Part shown: positions 25,765-34,212 of the stretch, piece after piece
How positions within the stretch are numbered: the first letter of the stretch is position 1
Layout: each line of letters opens with the position of its first letter
Source: DASVEG01 sp035540495
GTDB lineage: Bacteria > Actinomycetota > Acidimicrobiia > Acidimicrobiales > CADCTF01
Direction: 5' to 3'
Assembly (NCBI GenBank): GCA_035540495.1
Contig: DATLGL010000012.1
Coordinates: 1-64,000 of the forward strand
Length of the DNA: 64,000 nt
Position numbers and translations under genes: made by a program
The notes under the pieces: generated by a model
What the model saw: only the letters and a program-made list of their open reading frames with translations
Databases searched by the model: none
Told to the model about the DNA's origin: nothing

Positions 25765-27731
25765 CCACGGTGGAGAACCGTCCGGCGGGTGGCCCGTCCG
25801 ACGCAGGCGACGACGAACCCCAGCACCTCCCCGCGTCGGAGACTCGCGTCGGCCCTGGCAGTGGCCGGTTCAGCGCAGCCGGGATGCCGACGGAGAAGTC
25901 GAAGGACTTCGGCAACTCCGTCCGCCGGCTGATCGCTCTCCTCGGCCCGGAGCGGAAGATCTTGGTCGTCGTCATGCTCGCGGGCGTCGGCAGCGCGGTG
26001 CTCAACGTGCTCGGCCCGCGCGTGTTGGGCATGGCCACCGACGTCATCTTCGACGGGCTGGTCGGCGACGGCATCGACTTCGACGAGCTGCATCGGGTGC
26101 TGATGCTCGCCGCTGCGCTGTACGTCGCGTCGTCGATCTTCGGTCTCGTGAGCGGCTGGCTGATCACCGGCGCGGTGCAGCGCCTCATGAAGCGGCTGCG
26201 CACCATGGTCGAGAGCAAGCTCAACGCGCTCCCGCTCAGCTACATCGACACCCACGCTCGCGGCGACCTGCTCAGCCGCGTGACGAACGACATCGACAAC
26301 ATCGCCCAGAGCCTCCAGCAGACGCTGAGCCAGATGCTGAACTCGGTGCTGCTGCTCATCGGCGTCATGGCGATGATGTTCGTGATCTCACCGCTGCTGG
26401 CGCTGATCGCGTTGATCACGGTGCCGGCGTCGATCTACGCGATGAAGATCATCGGAGGGCGCGCTCGCCCCAGGTTCATGAACCAGTGGCGTCACACCGG
26501 CGCCCTCAACGCCCAGATCGAGGAGACGTTCACCGGTCATGCGATCGTGAAGTCGTTCGGTCGCCAGCGTGAGGTCGAGGAGCGGTTCCGGGCGACGAAC
26601 GACCAGCTCCACGACGCCGCCTTCGGTGCCCAGTTCATGTCGAGCCTCATGCAGCCGGCCACCATGTTCCTCGGCAACGTCCAGTACGCGCTCGTCGCCG
26701 TCGTCGGCGGCATCCGCGTGGCCAACGGCGCCATCAGCGTCGGCGAGGTCCAGGCGTTCATCCAGTACACCCGCACGTTCTCGATGCCGCTCACGCAACT
26801 GGCGTCGATGATGAACGTGTTCCAGTCGGGCATCGCTTCGCTCGAGCGGGTGCTCGAGGTGCTCGACGCGGAGGAGCAGTCACCCGACCCCGAGGCGTCG
26901 GCGACGGACGCGCCGGTGCGGGGGCGGGTCGCGTTCGAGGACGTGACGTTCTCCTACGACCCGGACAAGCCGCTCATCGAGTCGCTCTCGCTCGTCGCCG
27001 AGCCGGGCCAGACGATCGCCATCGTCGGCCCGACCGGCGCGGGCAAGACCACCCTGGTCAACCTGATCATGCGGTTCTACGAGCTCGACGGCGGGCGCAT
27101 CACCTTCGACGGACGCGACATCACGTCGATGCCCCGGAGCGAGCTGCGCTCGCGCATCGGCATGGTCCTGCAGGACACGTGGCTGTTCGGCGGGACGATC
27201 CGCGACAACATCGCGTACGGGAATCCCGACGCCACCGACGACGACGTCCTCGCCGCCGCCAGAGCCGCGTACGTCGACCGTTTCGTGCACTCGTTGCCCG
27301 ACGGATACGACACGCTCATCAACGAGGAGGGCGACAACATCAGTGCCGGCGAGAAGCAGCTGATCACGATCGCCCGCGCGTTCCTCGCCGACCGGTCGAT
27401 CCTCATCCTCGACGAGGCCACGAGCTCGGTCGACACCCGCACCGAGGTGCTCGTCCAGGAGGCGATGAACAAGCTGCGCCAGTCACGCACGAGCTTCGTC
27501 ATCGCCCACCGCCTCTCGACGATCCGCGGCGCCGACACCATCCTGGTGATGGAGAACGGGCGCATCGTCGAGCAGGGATCGCACGACGAGCTGCTCGAGC
27601 GCAAGGGCGCCTATCACCGCCTGTACAACTCGCAGTTCCTCGCACCGGCCGTCGATGTCGACACCGAGGCACCTGCCGCGCCGGCGCGCCCGATGATGCG
27701 GCCGATGGGGCCGCCAATGCGGGCGGGGTAG
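25761..27731 (+). CDS. ABC exporter half-transporter B (canonical catalytic Glu)
   Basis: 656 aa from ATG 25761. An approximately 60-aa polar N-terminal extension precedes six helices and an ATPase domain with Walker A GPTGAGKTTL (about 423), signature NISAGEKQLITIARAF (about 526) in which the usual LSGGQ is altered, and Walker B ILDE with catalytic E552. Canonical Glu here, Asp in subunit A and an altered signature here fit one consensus and one degenerate ATP site. The C-terminal tail is Pro/Met/Arg-rich (RPMMRPMGPPMRAG). Confidence 0.93.
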   Translation: MTTVENRPAGGPSDAGDDEPQHLPASETRVGPGSGRFSAAGMPTEKSKDFGNSVRRLIALLGPERKILVVVMLAGVGSAVLNVLGPRVLGMATDVIFDGLVGDGIDFDELHRVLMLAAALYVASSIFGLVSGWLITGAVQRLMKRLRTMVESKLNALPLSYIDTHARGDLLSRVTNDIDNIAQSLQQTLSQMLNSVLLLIGVMAMMFVISPLLALIALITVPASIYAMKIIGGRARPRFMNQWRHTGALNAQIEETFTGHAIVKSFGRQREVEERFRATNDQLHDAAFGAQFMSSLMQPATMFLGNVQYALVAVVGGIRVANGAISVGEVQAFIQYTRTFSMPLTQLASMMNVFQSGIASLERVLEVLDAEEQSPDPEASATDAPVRGRVAFEDVTFSYDPDKPLIESLSLVAEPGQTIAIVGPTGAGKTTLVNLIMRFYELDGGRITFDGRDITSMPRSELRSRIGMVLQDTWLFGGTIRDNIAYGNPDATDDDVLAAARAAYVDRFVHSLPDGYDTLINEEGDNISAGEKQLITIARAFLADRSILILDEATSSVDTRTEVLVQEAMNKLRQSRTSFVIAHRLSTIRGADTILVMENGRIVEQGSHDELLERKGAYHRLYNSQFLAPAVDVDTEAPAAPARPMMRPMGPPMRAG

Positions 27732-28598
27732 TCAGCCGAGCGCTTCGGCCGCGACCTCGGCGAGCGCTTGCAGATGGGCGTCGACCTCAGCGAGGCCGGC
27801 ACCCATCGTGTTGACCGACACGTGCGTCGCGCCGGCGCGCCGCCACCGCTCGAGATGGTCGACGACCTTGGCCAGACCCCCGTCGCGCGACCAGCTCACC
27901 CGTCCCTCCATGCCGATCGCATCCGGGTCCCGACCCGCGGACGCCGCACCCTCGTTCACGATCCGGCGCGCCGCGTCGAGTCGTTCGTCGGGTGGCACCT
28001 GGGGGAACCAGCCGTCGGCGACACGTCCCATCCGCCGGTAGGCCGGTTCCGACGACCCACCGACCCAGATCGGGATCGGGCGCTGCACCGGAAGCGGCGA
28101 GATCCCCGCGCCGACGACGGTGTCGAAGCGGCCTTCGAAACTGACGGAGCGCTCGGTCCACAGACGTCGCATCAGCTCCACCTGCTCCTCCATGCGCCGG
28201 CCTCGGGTCGCGAAGTCCTCACCGAGGGCGTCGTACTCGACCTTGTTCCAGCCGATGCCGACGCCGAGGCGCAGCTTCCCGTTCGACAGCACGTCGACCT
28301 CGGCGGCCTGCTTGGCGACGAGCGCGGTCTGACGTTGCGGGAGGATGACGATGCCCGACACCAGCTCGAGGTCGACGATCGCGGCGAGGTAGCCGAAGAG
28401 CACGAACGGCTCGTGGAACATCGTGTCGATGTCGTAGGGACCCCTCCACTCCCGGTGCACGGTCGGGTCGGCGCCGAGGACGTGGTCGTACACCAGCACG
28501 TGCGCGAACCCGAGCTCGCTCACGCCACGGGCGTATGCGGCGATCGCCGCCGGGTCGGCGCCGATCTCGGTCTGCGGGAGCACCACACCGATCTGCAT
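27732..28598 (-). CDS. LLM-class (F420-type) flavin-dependent oxidoreductase
   Basis: 288 aa from ATG 28598; an upstream in-frame TTG is less likely. TIM-barrel luciferase-like protein with IGVVLPQTEIG, GIVILPQRQTALVAKQAAEVD, LRLGVGIGWN and the IWVGGSSEPAYRRMGR motif. The group often uses coenzyme F420 in actinobacteria; FMN is the alternative. The substrate is unknown. It abuts the exporter gene convergently with no gap and is divergent from the MBL hydrolase gene with a 36-bp gap. Confidence 0.85.
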   Translation of the reverse strand: MQIGVVLPQTEIGADPAAIAAYARGVSELGFAHVLVYDHVLGADPTVHREWRGPYDIDTMFHEPFVLFGYLAAIVDLELVSGIVILPQRQTALVAKQAAEVDVLSNGKLRLGVGIGWNKVEYDALGEDFATRGRRMEEQVELMRRLWTERSVSFEGRFDTVVGAGISPLPVQRPIPIWVGGSSEPAYRRMGRVADGWFPQVPPDERLDAARRIVNEGAASAGRDPDAIGMEGRVSWSRDGGLAKVVDHLERWRRAGATHVSVNTMGAGLAEVDAHLQALAEVAAEALG

Positions 28599-28634
28599 CC
28601 GCAAGGTCTACCGCCCGTCGACTAGAGAGGCGGC

Positions 28635-29594
28635 GTGAGCAGCGACCACGGTCACGACCACGACCACTCTCATGGAACAGGCGAGCTCGATCCGCCACGC
28701 GTGGAGGAGGTGGCGGACGGGGTGTTCGCCTACATCCAGCCCGACGGGTCGTGGTGGATCAACAACACCGGCTTCCTCACGTCGGACGACGGGGTCGTCG
28801 CGATCGACACCTGCTCGACGGAGCGGCGGACGCGGGCGTTCCTCGACTCGATGCGCTCCGTCTCGGACGCGCCGTTGCGGCTGCTGGTCAACACCCACCA
28901 TCACGGCGACCACACCCACGGCAACTACCTCACCCACCCCGCCGCGATCGTCGCCCACGAGCGCTGCCGGGAGCTGATCCTGCAGACGGGCATCCTCCAT
29001 GTTCCTGGTGTGTGGGACGACGTCGAGTGGGGCGACCTCCGGGTCGCGCCGCCGATCGTGACGTTCGACGACCACCTCACCGTGTGGTCGGGCGACACTC
29101 GCGTCGAGCTGCACCACCCCGGCACTGCGGCGCACACGACCAACGACGTGGTCGCCTGGCTGCCCGAGCAGCGCGTGCTGTTCGCCGGAGACCTCGTCTT
29201 CAACGGTGGGACGCCGTTCGTGATGATGGGCTCGCTGACCGGCGCGATCGACACCGTCGAGTGGCTGCGCTCGTTCGACGCGGAGGTCATCGTGCCGGGC
29301 CACGGCGACGTCTGCGACCAGACCGTGCTCGACGGGATCGAGCGCTACTACCGGTTCGTCGACGGCGTCGCGGCCGACGCTCACGCCAGCGGCACCACGC
29401 CGCTCGACGCCGCGCGTCAGATCGATCTCGGCGAGTTCGCCGCGTTGAGCGACTCCGAGCGGCTGGCCGGCAACCTCCACCGTGCGCTCGCGGAGAGGAG
29501 CGGCCTCGAGCGGGGTGCGCCGATCGACCTCATCGACGCGATCGGCGACATGATCCAGCTGAACGGCGGCCGCCCTCTGAGGTGCCTCGCGTAG
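28635..29594 (+). CDS. MBL-fold metallo-hydrolase with His-rich N-terminus
   Basis: 319 aa from GTG 28635. The zinc motif THHHGDHTHG (H88, H90, D92, H93), then HTTNDVVAWLPEQRVLFAGDLVF and VPGHGDV, give the full metallo-beta-lactamase ligand set. The first 14 residues contain six His (SSDHGHDHDHSHG), which might bind or store metal. General hydrolase, possibly a glyoxalase-II-like or lactonase enzyme. Its TAG stop lies within the first unit of the 27-bp repeat array. Confidence 0.88.
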   Translation: MSSDHGHDHDHSHGTGELDPPRVEEVADGVFAYIQPDGSWWINNTGFLTSDDGVVAIDTCSTERRTRAFLDSMRSVSDAPLRLLVNTHHHGDHTHGNYLTHPAAIVAHERCRELILQTGILHVPGVWDDVEWGDLRVAPPIVTFDDHLTVWSGDTRVELHHPGTAAHTTNDVVAWLPEQRVLFAGDLVFNGGTPFVMMGSLTGAIDTVEWLRSFDAEVIVPGHGDVCDQTVLDGIERYYRFVDGVAADAHASGTTPLDAARQIDLGEFAALSDSERLAGNLHRALAERSGLERGAPIDLIDAIGDMIQLNGGRPLRCLA

Positions 29595-29715
29595 CTGGCG
29601 GAGCTAGTCGGTGCCGCGTAGCGGGCGGAGCTAGTCGGTGCCGCGTAGCTGGCGGAGCTAGTCGGTGCCGCGTAGCTGGCGGAGCTGATCGGTGCCGCGT
29701 GGCTGGCGGAGCTAG
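29591..29715. repeat. 27-bp tandem repeat array between convergent genes
   Basis: Four full and one partial units start at 29591, 29618, 29645, 29672 and 29699. The core is GTAGCTGGCGGAGCTAG followed by TCGGTGCCGC. Units differ by one to three bases. Within the commonest unit TAGCT and AGCTA flank GGCGG, so each can form a short hairpin. The array contains the plus-strand stop of the MBL gene and the minus-strand stop of the lipoprotein gene, and it supplies extra TAG triplets on both strands. Confidence 0.9.
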
Positions 29716-30521
29716 CAGCCTCCGCCGCCACCGGGCGACGGGATGTTCGGGATCGACGGGTCGACGACCTCGATGTGGACGTGGGGCCACGCCGGGTCCG
29801 CCGTGCGCAGCTTGTCGACCTGCGACTCGAACGGAAGCTGTGTCGCTCGCCGCGCCAGCTGGGTGACGCCTGCCTCCACACGCTGACCCACGTCGACCTG
29901 TTCGCCGTCGATGTGGAGGATCTTGACCTCCCAGCCGGGGCGGCCGTCGGGCTCGATGACGACGAAGTCGTCGCGGTACTTGCAGTAGAGGACGTAGCTG
30001 CCCGCCCGCAGCACCCGGCCCGATACCGGGGCACGAATCGCGCTCTCCGGATCGACCACCACGTCGGCGGCGCTCTGACCGGCACTGAGCCGTTCGCGCG
30101 ACTCGAGCACGGTCGACATGACCGTCGTCGGCAGGGCGGTCAGCTCGCGGGCGCCCTCGTGATTCGACTGGTGGAACGCCACCCGCTCGACACGATCAGA
30201 CGGGTGGACGAGCGTGACGTCGCCCACCACCGCCATCGGCACCCACGCCTGCTCGGTGACCGACCGCGCCGAAGGAGGCGGAGGCGGAGGCGGAGGCGCC
30301 TCCGTGGTCGGCGTGGCTTCCTCGGCAGGTGCGACAGGTGTCGCCGCTGCCCCGCCGGCCGGGGCGGCTGGGGCGGCACCGGCGGCGGGCACGGCGGCAG
30401 CCGTCTCGCCGCCGGCGCCCTCGACCGTCGGCAGCTGGCCCGCGCCGCACGCGGGGGACACGACGGCGATCAACAGGAGGACGGGCGCGAAGCGACGCAC
30501 GGGTCCGAAGGTACCGAGCAC
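29712..30521 (-). CDS. Lipoprotein with LytM/M23-like C-terminal domain
   Basis: About 269 aa from GTG 30521, preceded by GAGGGA; GTG 30500 is an alternative. The signal peptide has a lipobox (VVSPAC). A long Ala/Pro/Thr-rich spacer contains eight consecutive Pro residues. The C-terminal domain (about 170-258) has APVSGRVLRAGSY, KILHIDGEQVDVGQRV and PHVHIEV. The last is the HxH of M23 peptidases, but the first zinc-ligand motif (HxxxD) is missing, so it is probably a non-catalytic peptidoglycan or protein binder. The protein ends in GGGGGC, encoded right at the edge of the repeat array. Confidence 0.72.
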   Translation of the reverse strand: MLGTFGPVRRFAPVLLLIAVVSPACGAGQLPTVEGAGGETAAAVPAAGAAPAAPAGGAAATPVAPAEEATPTTEAPPPPPPPPSARSVTEQAWVPMAVVGDVTLVHPSDRVERVAFHQSNHEGARELTALPTTVMSTVLESRERLSAGQSAADVVVDPESAIRAPVSGRVLRAGSYVLYCKYRDDFVVIEPDGRPGWEVKILHIDGEQVDVGQRVEAGVTQLARRATQLPFESQVDKLRTADPAWPHVHIEVVDPSIPNIPSPGGGGGC

Positions 30522-30611
30522 GGTTCCCTCATCGACCCGCGGCCAGCGAAGCCTGAAGGGATCCCAGGAATTCAGAGGCCGCTGCTGCACCCGGCACGCC
30601 AGACTGCGGCA

Positions 30612-32396
30612 GTGCTCAACCGGGGGATGCCGCGACTCGTGCGCGTCTTCTCCCGCGTCCACCCGGGCCTCACGGCGCTGGTCGTCGGCGTCGGCTTCTT
30701 CCAGGGCCTCCTGCTCCCCGCCTTCACGATCGCGACCGGCGCGCTCGCCGCCGCCCTCGACGACGACCGCTCCCCGATGGGTGCCGTCGTCGCCATCGGG
30801 GTGCTGTTCACCCTCCAGCGGATCCTCGACCCGGTCACCGCCGAGGCGGGCGAGGTGCTGATGCGGCGGGTCGACGAGCGCATGACCGAACGGGTCATGA
30901 CGGCGCTCGCGCTCCCGCCCGGCCTCGCCCACATCGAAGACCCGACGGTGCTCGACGCCGCGACCCAAGCCCAGGGCGCGCTCACCGGCGTCACGCCCGG
31001 ATCAGCGGCCGTCCAGCTCCCCTACCTCGTGAAGCGCCTCGTGTGGCTGCTCGCGTCGCTGGCGATCGTCGGGTCGTACCGGTGGTGGCTCGTACTCGTG
31101 CTCGGCGTGGTCTACGCCGGCGTCTTCCGCTTCCAGCGCGACCACTTCCACGACGTGACCCAGGTGATGCACGGGAGCGCAGATGCGCTCCGGCGCGTCT
31201 ACTACCTCCGCACCCTGGCCCTCACCCACACCGTCGCGAAGGAGACGCGCGTCTTCGGGCTCGCTCCGTGGTTCGTCGACCGTTACCGCAGCGAGTGGCT
31301 CACCGTGATGCGCGGGATCTGGTCGCGCCGGCGGGAGCACTGGCCGCAGATCGTCGGCCTCGCCGCGGCTCTCGTGGTCGTCGAAGGCGTTGCGTTCGCG
31401 CTCGTCGCCGACGACGTCGTCGACGGTCGTCTGCGCGTCGGCTTGGCCGTCGCCGTCGCGCAGGCGCTGCTCGCGTCGGCCGCAGCCGCGCAGTTCGACT
31501 GGGCGTTCACCGCTCCGACGGAGGCGAACATCGCGCTCGACAAGCTCGACGACCTCGAAGCCCGTGCCGCCACCGCCATCCAGCGCCTCGCCGGCGACCG
31601 TGACGCGGCCGGCATGCCGAAGGCGACCATCCGGTTCGACGATGTCCGCTTCACCTATCCCGGCCGCCACGAGCCGGTCTTCGACGGCTTCTCCCTCGAC
31701 ATCGAGGCCGGACGCTCCCTCGCCATCGTCGGCGAGAACGGCGCGGGCAAGACGACGTTCGTGAAGCTGCTGGCCCGGTTGTACGACCCCGACGGCGGCC
31801 GGATCCTCGTCGACGACGTCGACCTGCGCGAGCTCGATCCGGTCGAGTGGAGGAAGCGGCTCGCTCCGGTGTTCCAGGACTTCCTCCAGCTCGAGGTGTC
31901 GGCCTACGACAACGTCGCGTTCGGCAACCTCGAACGCCGCCACGACGCCGGTGCGGTCGAAGCTGCGGTCGACACCGCGGGCGCGACGCCGCTGATCGAG
32001 CGCCTGCCCCGTCGTTGGGACACGGTGCTGACCCGCGAGTTCTCCGGCGGCACGCAACTCTCGGGAGGCGAGTGGCAGCGCCTCGCCCTCGCCCGCGCCA
32101 TGTTCGCCGTGCACTGCGGGGCCGGCGTGCTGGTGCTCGACGAGCCGACCGCGGCGATGGACGTGCGGGGCGAGGCCGAGGTGTACGACCGGTTCCTCGA
32201 GCTCACGAAGGGCGTCACGACGATCGTGATCTCTCACCGGTTCTCGACCGTCCGGCGTGCCGACCGGATCGTCGTCGTCGAACACGGACGCATCGTCGAG
32301 GACGGAACTCACGACGAGCTGCTCGCGCTCGGCGGCACGTACGCGTCGATGTACCGGCTGCAGGCCGCTCGGTTCGTGGAGTCGTCCGATGCGTGA
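30612..32396 (+). CDS. ABC exporter half-transporter C
   Basis: 594 aa from GTG 30612 (ATG 30627 also possible). Membrane domain about 1-330, then an ATPase domain with Walker A GENGAGKTTF, signature TQLSGGEWQRLALARAM, Walker B VLVLDEPTAAMD with Glu present, and H-loop ISHRFSTVR. The GENGAGKTT and LSGGEWQ forms are typical of a subgroup of lipid/peptide exporters. It overlaps the next gene by 8 bp, so the two form a heterodimer distinct from the pair at 24-27.7 kb. Confidence 0.92.
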   Translation: MLNRGMPRLVRVFSRVHPGLTALVVGVGFFQGLLLPAFTIATGALAAALDDDRSPMGAVVAIGVLFTLQRILDPVTAEAGEVLMRRVDERMTERVMTALALPPGLAHIEDPTVLDAATQAQGALTGVTPGSAAVQLPYLVKRLVWLLASLAIVGSYRWWLVLVLGVVYAGVFRFQRDHFHDVTQVMHGSADALRRVYYLRTLALTHTVAKETRVFGLAPWFVDRYRSEWLTVMRGIWSRRREHWPQIVGLAAALVVVEGVAFALVADDVVDGRLRVGLAVAVAQALLASAAAAQFDWAFTAPTEANIALDKLDDLEARAATAIQRLAGDRDAAGMPKATIRFDDVRFTYPGRHEPVFDGFSLDIEAGRSLAIVGENGAGKTTFVKLLARLYDPDGGRILVDDVDLRELDPVEWRKRLAPVFQDFLQLEVSAYDNVAFGNLERRHDAGAVEAAVDTAGATPLIERLPRRWDTVLTREFSGGTQLSGGEWQRLALARAMFAVHCGAGVLVLDEPTAAMDVRGEAEVYDRFLELTKGVTTIVISHRFSTVRRADRIVVVEHGRIVEDGTHDELLALGGTYASMYRLQAARFVESSDA

Positions 32397-34185
32397 GGCG
32401 TTGCGAACCGTCGCTCTCATGGTCCAGATCTCGTGGCGGGCCGACGCGGTGCGTTCGGTCTTCACGGTGATGACGGCCGTCGGGCAGATGGCGAGCCTGC
32501 CGCTCCGGGCGATCGGCTTGAAGTACCTGACCGACGGCTTCGTCCGCGGTGACAGCCAGCTCGCGCTGCGCGGCATCGCGATCATCGTCGGCCTCACCGC
32601 GGTCCACCGGGTGATGCTCCACGCGTCGTTGAACGTGCGGATGAGGTTGCGCGAGAACACCCAGCTCTATCTCGACACCCACGTGATGGATCTGACCGCG
32701 GGCATCCCCGGTCTCGAGCACCACGAGCGGCCCGAGTACCTCGACGAGGTCGAGCTGATCCGCAGTGAGCGCGGCTACCTCGCGAACCCGTTCAACCCGA
32801 TCTCGTGGACCATCGCCTCGATCGTGCAGGGCGTCAGCACCGTCGCGCTCCTCGTGGGGGTGCATCCGGTCATCGCCCTGCTCCCGCTCTTCGGGATCGC
32901 CACGGCATGGGCGTCCGGCCGTGGCGAGTCCCGCCTCGTCGCGCTCATCGACAGCCAGGCAGAAGACAACCGGGTGCTGCGCCACCTGTACGAGCTCTCG
33001 ACGCTCCCCTCGTCAGCGAAGGAGGTCCGCATCTTCGGGATCGCCGGGGAGCTGCTCCGTCGCCGGCGCTCGCTCTTCGATCGTCTGGAGACCCAGCGCT
33101 TGGGCCTGGCTCGGGAACGGATCGCGATCTCCACCGGCGCCTGGCTGCTCTTCGCGGCGGCGTACGTCGCGGCGCTCGCCTTCACCGCACGAGCGGCCGC
33201 GAGAGGCGATGCGACGATCGGCGACGCCGTCCTCGTCCTGACCATCGGCAGCCAGCTCGACCAGCAGCTCGCGGAGCTCGGTGAGAACGTGGCGTGGTTC
33301 GTCCGCACCCATCGCGCAGTCCGCCGGCTGCGCTGGCTCACCGACTACGCCGAGCGCAGCACGACGGCGCTCACACCGGCCGCGCCAGCCGAGCTGCCGG
33401 CCAGGCTCACCGACGGCATCAGGGTCGAGGGCGTCTCGTTCGCGTATCCCGGAACCGGCAGCACCGTGCTCGAGCGCGTCGACCTCCACCTGCCGGCGGG
33501 TTCCACCGTCGCCATCGTCGGCGAGAACGGCGCGGGGAAGACGACGCTCGTGAAGCTCTTGTGCCGGTTCTACGAGCCCAGCGAGGGGCGCATCGTCGTC
33601 GATGGGATCGACCTGCGCGACGTGCCGGTCTCGACATGGCGGCGCCACATCGCTGCCGGCTTCCAGGACTTCGCCATGTTCCAGCTCCTGGCCCGTGAGA
33701 CGGTCGGGCTCGGCGACGTCGACAGCGATCTGAGCCGCGACGAGGCGATGATCGGCGCCCTCACCAGGGCGGCCGCGCCCGAGGTGGTCGACCAGCTGCC
33801 CGACCGTCTGGCGACCCAGCTGGGGCGCGAGTTCGACGGCGGTGTCGAGCTGTCACTCGGTCAGTGGCAGAAGCTCGCGCTCGGGCGGGCGATGATGCGC
33901 GAGAAGCCGCTGCTGCTGGTGCTCGACGAACCGACGGCGAGCCTCGACGCGCCGACGGAGCACCGCCTGTTCGATCGGTTCCACACGGCGGCGCGGGATG
34001 CGGCTCGGGAGCGCGGCGCGATCACGATCCTCATCAGCCATCGGTTCTCGACGGTGCGGATGGCCGACGTGATCCTCGTCGTCGACGGCGGCCGCGTCCG
34101 GGAAGCCGGCTCGCATCGCGAGCTGATGTCCGCGGATGGCCTGTACGCCGAGCTCTACCGCCTGCAGGCCCGTTCCTACGACTGA
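32389..34185 (+). CDS. ABC exporter half-transporter D (LSLGQ signature)
   Basis: 598 aa from ATG 32389. Six helices are followed by an ATPase domain with Walker A GENGAGKTTL, signature VELSLGQWQKLALGRAM, Walker B LVLDEPTASLD and H-loop ISHRFSTVR. The second Gly of LSGGQ is Leu, which may weaken the ATP site it completes on subunit C. A catalytic Glu is kept in both subunits, unlike the first exporter pair. No regulator is adjacent; the substrate is unknown. Confidence 0.92.
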   Translation: MREALRTVALMVQISWRADAVRSVFTVMTAVGQMASLPLRAIGLKYLTDGFVRGDSQLALRGIAIIVGLTAVHRVMLHASLNVRMRLRENTQLYLDTHVMDLTAGIPGLEHHERPEYLDEVELIRSERGYLANPFNPISWTIASIVQGVSTVALLVGVHPVIALLPLFGIATAWASGRGESRLVALIDSQAEDNRVLRHLYELSTLPSSAKEVRIFGIAGELLRRRRSLFDRLETQRLGLARERIAISTGAWLLFAAAYVAALAFTARAAARGDATIGDAVLVLTIGSQLDQQLAELGENVAWFVRTHRAVRRLRWLTDYAERSTTALTPAAPAELPARLTDGIRVEGVSFAYPGTGSTVLERVDLHLPAGSTVAIVGENGAGKTTLVKLLCRFYEPSEGRIVVDGIDLRDVPVSTWRRHIAAGFQDFAMFQLLARETVGLGDVDSDLSRDEAMIGALTRAAAPEVVDQLPDRLATQLGREFDGGVELSLGQWQKLALGRAMMREKPLLLVLDEPTASLDAPTEHRLFDRFHTAARDAARERGAITILISHRFSTVRMADVILVVDGGRVREAGSHRELMSADGLYAELYRLQARSYD

Positions 34186-34212
34186 CGCTCGACACCAGGC
34201 CCCGTCGCTCCG

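Noticed and set aside
29591..29715. CRISPR array
   Set aside because: Units are contiguous with no unique spacers, and no cas genes are near.
29775..30611. Long N-terminal extension of the ABC exporter C frame
   Set aside because: It is antisense to the lipoprotein, full of Arg and Asp, and lacks ABC homology before 30612.
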